A DNA stretch of 64,000 nucleotides, from contig NC_091972.1 of the NCBI RefSeq assembly GCF_036711975.1, positions 4,841,001 through 4,905,000 on the forward strand, read 5' to 3'. Source of the stretch: Onthophagus taurus (Eukaryota > Arthropoda > Insecta > Coleoptera > Scarabaeidae). The notes below the pieces were generated by a model. The model did no database searches, was not told the DNA's origin, and saw only the letters and a program-made list of their open reading frames with translations. Below, piece by piece: positions 1 through 10,999 of this stretch; within the stretch, counting starts at the first letter, position 1, and every line of letters begins with the position of its first letter. The translations under genes and the position numbers were made by a program.

Positions 1-240
1 AGTAAAGTTATTTATAAACCTTGAAAACAGACAAATCCAAATATGTAAAAATATACAGGGTGTTCCATTTAAAAAAATAAAGTAGGTGGCGATTTCCGGT
101 ATAACCGGAAGTGCTAGAAATCTGAAAATATTTTAGATGAAGAGAACGTAATTGATAATACTTAATTCTGCATTCTCAAATTTTTTGTTTGGCCAGAACC
201 CCAGAAACGTCTAATGACCGGTCTCGCTGAGACACCTGTA
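1..240. repeat. Terminal arm of a long-TIR transposon, cut by the window start
   Basis: Nearly identical to the right arm of the complete palindromic element at 53,963-55,837. It shares the text from GTTATTTATAAACCTT to the outer end GAGACACCTG, followed by TA (239-240). The window therefore starts inside another copy of that family, and its other half lies outside. Confidence 0.85.
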
Positions 241-618
241 TTTATGTTTAATCTAGTTAGAGATTATTAGAAAGAAAATGGAGTGTTTCCAGAAAATCTT
301 GATCCTGCCGCCGTATCTAAAGAGATCGCAATAAATGGAATCATAAAGTGAAGAACAAGACACAGGGATAAATAACAATTTTTGGTGATCTGGTTATATA
401 AACAAAAACCCATAATTTCTTTAAGATATTGATTGCCAAAGTTATAATAAATATTATGACTGTCGAGGAATGTCAAAGAATATCGGAAAAAAGTCAAATG
501 TAACCTAAAAGACTTAAATCTTTGCTCTGTTCTTACTCCGGATGTAGAAGTGTGTATCAATTTGTGTTATTTCCTTACAAAGTGAGAATAAAATTATATA
601 AACATGCATAGATGGAAA
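241..618. other. AT-rich stretch, nothing recognised
   Basis: Open frames here lack any family motif or splice context. I see no gene or clear repeat. Confidence 0.4.
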
Positions 619-819
619 GTATGTCAGCACCTTAGAAGTAAGGTATGTTAAGTCACAAACTCGAAATTGTTAAGGAGAGGGATTTGAAAGAGGACTTAAC
701 CCATTAGCTGCCACGAACCCCATTTGGGGATTTTAAATTTTAACAAATACACATGGTGGAGATCTCATTTCGCAAAAAAATGTGACTTAACACATCTTAC
801 CTCTGAGGTGCTGATATAC
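619..819. mobile_element. Short non-autonomous TIR element (MITE)
   Basis: About 40-bp imperfect inverted ends: GTATGTCAGCACCTTAGAAG on the left and CTCTGAGGTGCTGATATAC on the right, with TTAAGTCACA / TGTGACTTAA deeper in the arms. The interior is about 120 bp with no coding capacity. The family is unknown. Confidence 0.6.
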
Positions 820-3180
820 ACATGATTTAAAGTTTATTGTTAAAGAGAACTTGCGATTACTTAATTGTGTAAAAAGTAGCCTGATCAATTTCAATCCTTA
901 ACTAACAATTAAAATCACTAATTATACTTAAGCATTTTCGGTTTTACCTCGGCGTACCTATTGTTAAAGTAAATGGATCGTTAAATCTGCTCCGTGTGTT
1001 ATACGGTACCCTTCAATGAAGGGAAGACAATTGGCTTTGTTTGGCACTTGAATAACGATGTTCTACTAACTAAATACACCATACATACTTTCTGATGGAT
1101 CTAATTTATCTAAGAAAACCGTCTTTTTAACTACTTTATTTACAACATCTCTATCGTTGAAAGTAAAATCGAGAGTGTAACAATAAAATGTAAAGGGATA
1201 TACATTGAATAGAAAAGATGTGTGAAAATGGGACGATCTCTGAATTCTTTGGAACAGATTGAAACCAGCTTATCTATTCAAGCTCGAAGAAAATATCAAA
1301 TTTATAAGTGTCAATAGCAGCTATTGTAGACGTGTGTCCTGAAATCATACACGACTAGATCGACTTATTTTCCTTGAAAAGCGTTTGAAAGGTTTAGAGT
1401 TGAATATCCGTCTGTATACTGTTGTATCAAATGTAAAATGTTTATTCAACTTTTTTTTTAATTTCAATTTTTCTCGATGTGATGTTAAAACACAATAAAA
1501 TTACTACTTCCCTTATAACCCAAGGAAAGTAATATGCGAATTATTTGGATGAAAAAGCGAGAAACATAATTTAATAAACCCGTTTTCTATATGAACCTAG
1601 TTTTCTAGCACCAAAAATTTAATATTTATGCCGGGAGAAATATAATTACGCGCCACTGCCCGAAAATTGAGCAAAAGATTCTTTACAACAAGAATTTTAA
1701 AATGAATTTCCTTTTGTTTACTCTTAATGAACCACATAGATATATAAGAAAAAGAATTAAAAAAATATATAAATATAAATTCTTCCGAATTATTTTCGAT
1801 TTGGAATGTGAAGGATAAAAACGAAAAAAAAAAAAAACAGTTCGTTGGTAAAGATAAAGGTCGGGGTTGCGCTGATATCAAAAAGGGGCTCTCGTCAACT
1901 CACTTGAGGCGGTTTTCCGGATGGACTCCGTACATAATACGCTATTTACAAAGGGCGTTGGCATTTTCCAAAGCTCCGCGAGAGAGCTTTATGAGAAAGT
2001 TAATTTTACGAAGACCTCGTCGTTTTCCTCTTTGGCCGCTTAGCCGGAAACCGAGCCGAGGAAGTGGGAAAGAATGAAATAAAAATCGATGTGTGTGTCG
2101 CAACCGCCCGTATGCTCCAACATTAGCAGGTGAAAAGTTTCACGTTATCGTAGCTTTTTATCAGTTTACTGAAGTGGGCACATGTTACTATGCTTGTTTA
2201 CTTTAACACATCTGCTAGAAGTAGCACTGTGTATCTTTATTATATTAAAATCAATTTGGTATTTACGAAAAATTCAATTTCAATCCATTAAAAGTAACCC
2301 CAAGAAATTGATTTAAAAAGTAAAAAGAATTTTCAATTAATTTGTTCTTCCAAAATGCGAACTTTAAATTGTGCTAAAAAATTGTAAACATCTTAAAATC
2401 CTTTATAGGGTGGTGCTCGAAAACATATGTTTTCTTAGATTACACGTTCAAAGAAAAAAAGAATTGAAAGAGCCGGATCGAAAATCAAAAAGGAAAGGAA
2501 AAGAAAGAAAAATGGGTAAATACTACAAACGAGCTTACCTTTTGTTAGTTGAAAGGATTTGGAACAGACCGAACCGACGGCGATCTGTGACTGTTTGGTC
2601 GCTGATGAGCTTTTGTGTGGAGGAAAAACGCCAAGTTGGTTTGGGAAAGCTCGGTCCCGCTCTGCGATGTTAAAGCTACAAGCTGTTCACAAGCTACTGA
2701 ATTATCATAGAAAGGCAGTAGTCGCCACACCCCATACGAACGGAAAACGCCTGCGCCATTTCCACCACCCCTACGGGAATCAACCCCGAACGCGTATACA
2801 GTCATCCGGGATTCTTGTGTGTTTCCAAAGGACATTGATGGGGAAGAAACCGATACATTGCGTTATTATAGAAATCCAATTCCGGTATAATTAGGAATGT
2901 TACATGGAGAGTTCTATATATATAAATATATATATTTTTTATAAAAAAAATATTTCGAATAATAAAATTCAAAACTTCATTTTGACAATATTAAAATTAT
3001 GTAGAGTATCTTTTAGAGAGGTAGTTGATGCAACTTTAATTTTGTCTTGAAATTATGTATAATTAATTATAATTAATAATTGTTACAACAAATTTTGAAC
3101 TGATTTTGAATTATACAGAGTGTTTAACAGCGATTCGTTAATTTTTTTTTATTTGATTACGAAGTCTTTGAAATTTAGTT
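820..3180. other. Non-genic DNA with two GC-richer islands
   Basis: No coding exon is recognised. Two stretches, about 1,860-2,110 and 2,460-2,830, are clearly richer in GC than the AT-rich surroundings. Their short open frames on both strands resemble no family I know. They could be conserved non-coding or regulatory DNA, or lone exons. The rest is plain AT-rich DNA. Confidence 0.3.
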
Positions 3181-5790
3181 GTTGGACTAGTGTTAGTTCT
3201 ACTTTTAGTTCAATAAATATACCGGGTGAGGCATAATTGAGACGACCTTGAAACTCATAAACTATCAATTTTATAAAAAAAAGTTTCAGATAAAACTTTA
3301 TTATTCTGTATGGTTTTCATTGTATTGTAGAAGCGCCATCTAGGCCTTTCAATTGTTAAGTAAGTTTTTTTAAATGGATACATATATTTTTTTCATCACT
3401 ATACATCATATTTAAGTATAGTTAAGTAAGCATAACAACCTTGATATTTCTGGCTGCTTCTTCATAAACAAAGAACATTTCAATTTTTTTCAACAACCGT
3501 ATGTCTTTTCAAGCTTAATTAATGAAACGTAACGAATGAATTTGTAGCTAAGGGAAATTTTGATAGATATGGGTACTAAAACAACTGCCACCTGCTTTGG
3601 CCACCTTAATATTTCCAGAATACTTGATGTTAATTGTGGTGGTTCCTGGTTGCACCTTGAATTTGTATTGTCCGTAATGTTCATTAAATAAAAATATTTA
3701 TTTGATCAGGGAGAATACCATAGTTATGAAAAAAATGTATGTATCCATTTAAAAAAACTTACTTAACAATTGAAAGACATAGATGGCGCTTCTAAAATAC
3801 AACGAAAACCATACAGAATATTTTCCCCCTTCGTATTATGCAAGTCTTATCTGAAACGTTTTTTTGATAAAATTTATGGTTTATGAGTTATAAGGTCGTC
3901 TCCATTTAAATGCCTCACCCGGTATATAACAATCTAGCGCTGCATAACAATTAAAACTAGAACTAACACTAGACATAGAACTAGAAACATTCGTCTGAAG
4001 ATGCACGGCTAAACCCAAAAATTTTCTACTACTTGGTCTAGTGTTAGTTTTAGTTTTAGCACTGTTCCTATGTAGAACCAACACTATACATAGAACTAGA
4101 ATCATTTGAGTTTACCCGCACGTCTCTAAAAACTGCTAAACCCGAATGATTCTAGTTCTAGGTATAGTGTTAGTTCTAGTTTTACACTAGCACTGTTAAA
4201 GTGTAGAACTAACACTATACCTAGCACTAGAATCATTTGGGTTTAGCCGCACGTTAAAGACGGCTAAACCCGAATGATTCTAGCTCTAGGTCTAGTGTCA
4301 GTTCTAGCGACAGTGCTAGTGTAAAACTAGAACTAACACGAGACCTAGAACTAGAATCATTCGGCTTTAGCCGTCTTATAAGAAGCATGGCTAAACCCGA
4401 ATGTTTCTAGTTCTAAATCTAGTGTTAGTTCTAGTTTTGCACTATCACTAGAAATAACAGAAGACCTAGAACTAGGATCATTCGGGTTTAGCCGTCTTGA
4501 GAGACGTGCGGCTAAATCCGAATGTTTCTAGTTCTAAATCTAGTGTTAGTTCTAGTTTTGCACTAGCACTATCACTAGAACTAACTCAAGAACTAGAATC
4601 ATTCGGGTTTAGCCGTCTTGAGAGACGTGCGGCTAAATCCGAAACTTTCTAGTTCCAGGTCTAGTGTTAGTTCTAGTTTTACATTAGCACTTTTACTATG
4701 TAGAACTAACACTATACCTAGCACTAGAATCATTTGGGTTTAGCCGCACGTCTCTAAAAACTGCTAAACCCGAATGATTCTAGTTCTAGGTATAGTGTTA
4801 GTTCTAGTTTTACACTAGCACTGTTAAAGTGTAGAACTAACACTATACCTAGCACTAGAATCATTTGGGTTTAGCCGCACGTTAAAGACGGCTAAACCCG
4901 AATGATTCTAGCTCTAGGTCTAGTGTCAGTTCTAGTGACAGTGCAAGTGTAAACCTAGAACTAACACGAGACCTAGAACTAGAATCATTCGGCTTTAGCC
5001 GTCTTATGAGAAGCATGGCTAAACCCGAATGTTTCTAGTTTTTGGTCTAGTGTTAGTTTTAGTTTTGCACTATCACTAGAACTAACAGAAGACCTAGAAC
5101 TAGGATCATTCGGGTTTAGCCGTCTTGAGAGACGTGCGGCTAAATCCGAAACTTTCTAGTTTCAGGTCTAATGTTAGTTCTAGTTTTAATTGTTATGCAG
5201 CACTAGATTGTTGTATATTTTTATTATTGAATTAAAAGTAGAACTAACACTAGACCAAGAACTGGAATCATTCGGCTTTAGCCGTCTTATGAGACGCACG
5301 GTTAAACCCGAACGTTTCTAGTTCTAGGTCTAGTGTTAGCACTAGTTTTACACTAGCACTTTTACTATGTAGAACTAACACTATACCTAGCACTAGAATC
5401 ATTTGGGTTTAGCCGCACGTCTTTAAAGACGGCTAAACCCGAACGTTTCTAGTTCTAGGTCTAGTGTTAGCACTAGTTTTACACTAGCACTTTTACTATG
5501 TAGAACTAACACTATACCTAGCACTAGAATCATTTGGGTTTAGCCGCAAGTCTCTAAAGACGGCTAAACCCAAATGATTCTAGTGCTAGGTCTAGTGTTA
5601 GTTCTGGTATTACACTAGCACTTTTACTATGTAGAACTAACACTATACCTAGCACTAGAATCATTTAGGTTTAGCCGCACGTCTCTAAAGACGGCTAAAC
5701 CCGAATGATTCTAGTTCTAGGTCTAGTGTTAGTTCTAGTTTTACACTTGCACTGTCACTAGAACTAACAGTAGACCTAGAAGTTTTATTA
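3181..5790. repeat. Palindromic tandem array, GGCTAAACCCGAATG family (copy 1)
   Basis: The sequence is built from two alternating blocks in both orientations: GGCTAAACCCGAATGATTCT, and TTCTAGGTCTAGTGTTAGTT with variants. Blocks recur roughly every 120-130 bp and alternate with their reverse complements, so the region is a chain of inverted repeats. A 701-bp TIR element (3,222-3,922) interrupts it near the left end. Related copies lie at 29,677-29,769 and 60,250-61,185. Short open frames in it are by-products of the repeat. Confidence 0.9.
3222..3922. mobile_element. 701-bp long-TIR non-autonomous element inserted in the palindromic array
   Basis: The ends are CCGGGTGAGGCAT and its complement ATGCCTCACCCGG. 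The inverted similarity runs about 180 bp inward, including GACGACCTT, AACTCATAAAC, TAGATGGCGCTTCT-like and TCCATTTAAAAAAACTTACT blocks. It is flanked by TATA on both sides. Uninterrupted copies of the target exist near 5,205-5,235 (reverse strand) and 60,325-60,355, which supports TATA or TA duplication. No transposase is visible. Confidence 0.75.
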
Positions 5791-7790
5791 GCTGATACAG
5801 CTCGCTGCTTGTTGAGAAGTTGTTGAAAAACTCCTCTTTGTTGAGAAGTTGCTCGTCTCTCACTCTCGTACATCACTCCTAGTCTCACAATGGTATGGTA
5901 TATTTGGACTTTGATTCTCCGCGACAGCTATCATGGTATTAGCAAATATTAAGTACTGAAATGTGCTTTATTTCCAGCATTTAGTGTCTCCTTGATCTCT
6001 ATGTGATTTTCGTTATTTCAAGTGACAAATGAGCAAAGATATTTGAACATAAGCGCATTTAAACCTATAATGGCCGATTGTAATTGATGCCAACGCCGTG
6101 TTGGGGTTTCTGTTTCTTGTCATAAGCATATATTTTTAACTGCAAGCCCATCTCTTGATTCTTCCTCAAACTGTGCAAAGCTCTCCACTAAGTCTCCTTT
6201 TGTCCTTGCCAGCAAATCAACATCATCAGCATGCGCTAAATAATGCACTAATCTATTCAGTAATGTTATATCAAGGTCAAATTAGAAAGTACACAAACAA
6301 GAGCATCTATTTATATTTATTTGAGGTAGCACAAAGCATCTCTCCATTTATTTGGTAATGAGGAACTGAGGATTCACTATTTGTGATATTGAGTTTTCGG
6401 TTTTAATTTAAACAGATTCTTTCAGTTAATTTTAATAATTAATGTAAAATCTTAAAATCTTTTGATCAAAACAATGGTAAAGATTTTTTTGTTTTTATAG
6501 TCTGAGAAATAAAGCCGAATAGATAAAATAGCTTTTACTATAGGGGTGTGTGTTAGTCCATGAACATGTTTGTGTTATTGATCAGAAACTCTTTGCTTTC
6601 TTAACCGCAACAAATCAATACCTCTCCATCAAAATTGCCAATAAATATTTATACGCAAAACGTGGTCGTTCGATTTCTCGATGACCCTGTATAGATAGGT
6701 ATATTTTCTGTAACACGACGACGTCTCCATTAAATCCTATCAAGCAAGAGCAAAGGAAAACGTCGAGTTCTTGCGTCAGTCGGGTATTGAATAGGAAAGT
6801 GATAGCTCAAAAGAATACGTTCTACTCTCTTCATCTGCTCATCCCAGCGTATGGTGGCGGACCTTTTAACGTTACCTTCGTGGCTTTCGATGGCTTTGCC
6901 CGGTCGATAATATCCTGTCCGGTAATCAGGTTACATAATACAACTCTCCCCATGTGGAACAACAACGGAACAGCAATATATGTATTTACCACGGCTTTGC
7001 AAAAAGCGACTCGTTAGTTAGCTATTAGTGTATAATCCAATTAAAAGTTTCGCTTTCGCTATTTCCTCTTTGATTGAAATAAGCTAACAATTTATTGTTA
7101 ACGTATTAAAATTAATTAACGATTTAAAATTGTATCTTTATTTTTTCATTATTTAAATTACTTTTCCATAAAAAAAAATAATTACAGATCGCCCTCATCG
7201 GTTGTTCATTTTACGACTTGAACCTCATTTCGCTCAACTTCTTAAGGCTTCTAATTTAACTTGTTAACTAGAGGCTGATCAGTATTTCCTGCGGATGGTT
7301 CCCTTCGCGCCGCCACCATCGAGATATTTTACTTTAAAAACCAATAATGAAAGCTCCGCGAGAAACCGCAAATATTAATATATTCCCTTTTTAAAAAGAG
7401 GAGCAATATCGGGCTGCGCGCGTTTTTAATAAAGTCGCGGTCGTTCTCGTTCGGCCCGCTCTCTGCCGGTCGCGGGAAACATTAGTGGCCGCACCTAAGT
7501 AATTTCATAATGGCCGGTTTTACGTGACAAGTGTAAACAGACCTTAATCGCTCGTAATTCATTAATTATCGATCACTTTTTTTTTAAGTATATCACGGAA
7601 AATGTTGCGTGTTTTCGTGACCGACAAAACAAAATGTTAAACAATGTTGTTCTTACTGTGTACTAAAAACAAATCTAATTATTTTACTAAATCATCAAAA
7701 AGTAAAAAAAGCAGTTTTATATATTATTAGATAATTAGAAGCGAGATCTATGTAAGGAAGCACAAGTTACAAGAGCAGTAACTAATATAT
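5791..7790. other. Non-genic region with two GC-richer islands
   Basis: No recognisable exon. Islands at about 6,700-7,020 and 7,270-7,570 stand out by GC content. The second contains a CpG-rich segment (about 7,410-7,490) followed by homeodomain-type AT cores such as TTCATTAATTATCGAT. This composition suggests regulatory DNA, but nothing proves it. Confidence 0.3.
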
Positions 7791-7794
7791 GGTA

Positions 7795-8075
7795 CCTAGA
7801 CGACAGCAGAAACAAATAAGACTAAGCAGAAGATGAGGGTGATGGAGATGAAAGTCTTGAGATCTATGTTAAATGTGACATTGCGAGATGGACAGACCAA
7901 TACATCTATTAGAGAGAGATGTAACGTAAAATGGACTAAAGGATGAAAGGAAAGGTGGAAGGAGCATGTGGAATGAATGGATGAGAGGAGATTGGCCAGA
8001 ATATGCATGTATGGACGACCGAAGGGAAAAAACACCAAGGACCTCCTCGTCTGCGGAATAAAGTCCAAACATAAA
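7795..8075 (+). pseudogene. RTE-type non-LTR retrotransposon fragment (RT C-terminal tail)
   Basis: The plus strand, read across frameshifts and stops, gives fragments such as MKVLRSMLNVTLRDGQTN and KWTKG..RKGGRSMWNEWMR, then a tail rich in R, K and P. This is the pattern of the region after the reverse transcriptase domain in RTE/BovB-like elements. It is a dead, 5'-truncated fragment. Confidence 0.5.
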
Positions 8076-8339
8076 GCTTCACACAAATTTAGAACAAGAA
8101 GAAAATAATTATTATTCCAATAATAGGCATTAACCGTACTATACAACTAGATTTTTGGTTAACACTACAGAATGAGTTGGGTTCTGTCAGAAAAGTTTTA
8201 AATTTGGTGTAAACACATTGAGGGTATTGAGCTGTACAAAAAGTAATTTTTTTTATCTGCGGAAAAACACTTTAAGAGGGGTGAAACACCCCTTTATGTA
8301 TTGAAGCGTGTGTTTATATTAACGGTTTCGTCAGGTTTT

Positions 8340-8640
8340 AGCAGCTCATAGGAAACACAGAACATTATCGTCCGAATATTGTACAATCCATCAAAATCAA
8401 TAGGTTAAGGTGGCTCGGCCATCTAGAAAGGATGGATGACAGGGAACCCCCACAGCAAAAGTTCCGCCAAATAGTTTTTGGAACCCGCAAAAGTGGCAGA
8501 CCTAGAAGTAGATATAAGGACCAGGTGGATGAAAGTTTAAAAATGGTGGGAGTTAGAAACTGGAAGGCTAATCCTAGAACAGGGCAAGATCCACCAGGAG
8601 TTATGGTGGCAATGATGATAATGAATACATCAATTTAAAG
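8340..8640 (+). pseudogene. Second RTE-type retrotransposon tail fragment
   Basis: The plus strand encodes RLRWLGHLERMDDREPPQQ, then KSGRPRSRYKDQVDESLK and GVRNWK. This is the classic C-terminal signature of RTE-like reverse transcriptases (WxGHxxRM, GRPxxRW, W). Only the tail remains. It abuts the 5' truncated end of the Penelope element. Confidence 0.65.
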
Positions 8641-9209
8641 ATTTACGAATATTATAGCTACTAATTAAAAATGCGAAATAGTTTAAATTATTTATTGATT
8701 ATAACAGACAATCAAAGAAAACATAACAGTAAATTCCCAAATTCTACGCCCTACCAAAAATTCACAAAGTTAATATGCCAATTAGACCTATAATAAGCTC
8801 AATAAATTCAAGCATCTATCATCTAAATAAAATTTTACAAAAGTTTATGAGGAATAACATTAACTTCAAACCGGAACATACAATAAATAACAGAAACCAA
8901 TTACCAGAAATAATTAATAACTTGGAACTGCCGAATCACTTTAGAATGATTTCTTTTGACGTTAGCAATCTCTGTACTAACGTACCCATAACAGAAACTC
9001 TACTCATTCTAAAAAAACTTATAAAAACAGAAATCAATGGCGATACTAAAACCGAAAGTTTCCATAATTTATTCCAACTATGCCTACAACAAAACTTTTA
9101 TCTTTTTAATGGTAAAATTTTTCAATACAACGATGGCCTTCCTATGGGCTCACCTTTAAGTGGAACCATGATAAGCTGACCTATTCATGGATAATCTAGA
9201 GAAAAACTA

Positions 9210-10627
9210 CACTGTTGGAAATAATTCACGAGCGCACCCTGTATAATCTAAACGCGTGTGTCTAGCGCAATAAAATTTGGTATGGAAGTAGTACTAAAGT
9301 AGTGTAACTTACTCTTACATGGAGAGCGGCACAACTCTGCTGGGAGGAGAAACATCAATAGCGAGAGTATCCTCCGTGAGCTTCGCGTACCATCGCTACA
9401 CGACGTGGCATGGAGTCTATAAGTCGCTGTATTGTAGCAAGAGGGATGGCCAACCATGCCACCTCAACTCGCCTCCATAGCTCCTCAACGTTAGCCGAGG
9501 AAGCCGGATAACGTAAAAGTCTCCGACCAGTCATTTCCCAAACATGTTTGATCGGATTCAGATGCGGAAACCGAGGTAGCCATGGAAGCATTCGTGTACG
9601 GTGCTCTTCCACAAAGGTCTGTACAACACGCTAGATGTGCTGTCGTACGTTGTCGTGCATGTATAGCAGACCTGGGAGCCGCCGAACGTAGGGAAGCACA
9701 ACGGACCGTAGCACCTCATCTACGTATCGTTGACCCGTCATGGTCTGCTATACACGCAGCAGACGTGTACGTCCACCATGTGTAATAGCACCCCAAACCA
9801 TAATGCTCGGTTGTCGGTGGATAGGGCATTCTTGCACGCACCGCTCGAGTAGACGATCACCACGTCTCCGACGAACTAAAATTCGCGCATCACCGGTGCT
9901 CAATTCGAATCTTGATTCGTCGGAAAACAAAATGTCCCTCTACTCGTCAACCCACTAATGCCTAGCGTTGACCCACTCGTGACGTATGCTGCGGTGCTCG
10001 GATGTTACTGGAATCCGCTGTTTCGCACGACGCACGCGCAGTCCACTATGTACCAAACGCCGCCGTACAGTTCGCGTAGTGAGTGCGCCTTCCCCTGCCG
10101 GTGGCCAAACAGCTTCAAGTTGCCTTGAGGAGGACTCACACGACGCTAAAGCGCTAAGCACAAGTGCGCGATCCTCGTGTGCTGGGGTCACGCAGGGCCC
10201 TCCCGGCCGCGGCTGAAGGTAGCTATGTCCTACCTCAGACCATTCTCGCCATGCCCGTTGCACTGCCGATAACGACCGGTCGAGACGACGCGCAATTTCA
10301 CGGAACGATACACCCTCAATGTGCATACCCTCAAACATTCCTCGCTTAAGTAACGCGATCGCCCATCCATTGCGCACAGAGTACGATAACAATGTGGTTT
10401 CTCACACTACACTAAAAATGACCGGTATTTTCCATCCACTTCGGTCTCCATAGCGACGGAATGTTCCACTTGGAAGAGCGGCTCAGTCAACAATGCCGCG
10501 ACGGAACAACTCGAAACTTGATGAATACACTCGTCTACAGCAAACCTTTGTGCTCCGCAAATATCATGGATTTATCTTCACGCGTTCAGATTACATAGGG
10601 TGTGCTCGTGAATTATGTCCAACAGTG
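9210..10627 (-). mobile_element. Tc1-like DNA transposon inserted in the Penelope element
   Basis: The element is 1,418 bp and bounded by TA (9,208-9,209 and 10,628-10,629). The TIRs start CACTGTTGGA and read on as TAATTCACGAGC on both ends. The transposase runs on the minus strand from about 10,392 to 9,355. It has an N-terminal helix-turn-helix (SFREIARRLDRSLSAVQRAW), then LFSDESRFEL with the first catalytic D, SIMVWGAI, a second D in MHDNV, and PRFPHLNPIKHVWE. The expected catalytic E of PIEHVW is K here. Several stops and frameshifts (for example after NARH near 9,955) kill the gene. Confidence 0.9.
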
Positions 10628-10999
10628 TATATTATCAACAATAACAATCCTTATCTTACAGAAATCATAACATGGATAAGATACGTCGATGACGTTCTGG
10701 TTTTTGTTAAAGATGAACATCAAATCAACAACCTTCACGAATACATAAATAGGCTGCACCCCAAAATTAATTTTACAGTGTAAACTGAAATCGAAAACAA
10801 AATCAATTTTCTCGATTTCACACTTGAACGTTGTCAACATAAAATAAAATTTGATATATACAGAAAACCTACCCAAACCATTACTATTATACAGTGTTGT
10901 AAAATACCTGGGTATTTATTTTCAAGGGAAAATTCCCTGGATATATACCCGGGGGTATTTACCTAAGATGGGTATTTAGAGGTATTTATAAAATTTGAT

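Noticed and set aside
3181-5790. CRISPR array
   Set aside because: Repeats alternate in orientation, have no unique spacers and sit in an animal genome.
7796-8146. Minus-strand open frame of 116 codons
   Set aside because: It is the antisense shadow of an RTE tail fragment read on the plus strand.
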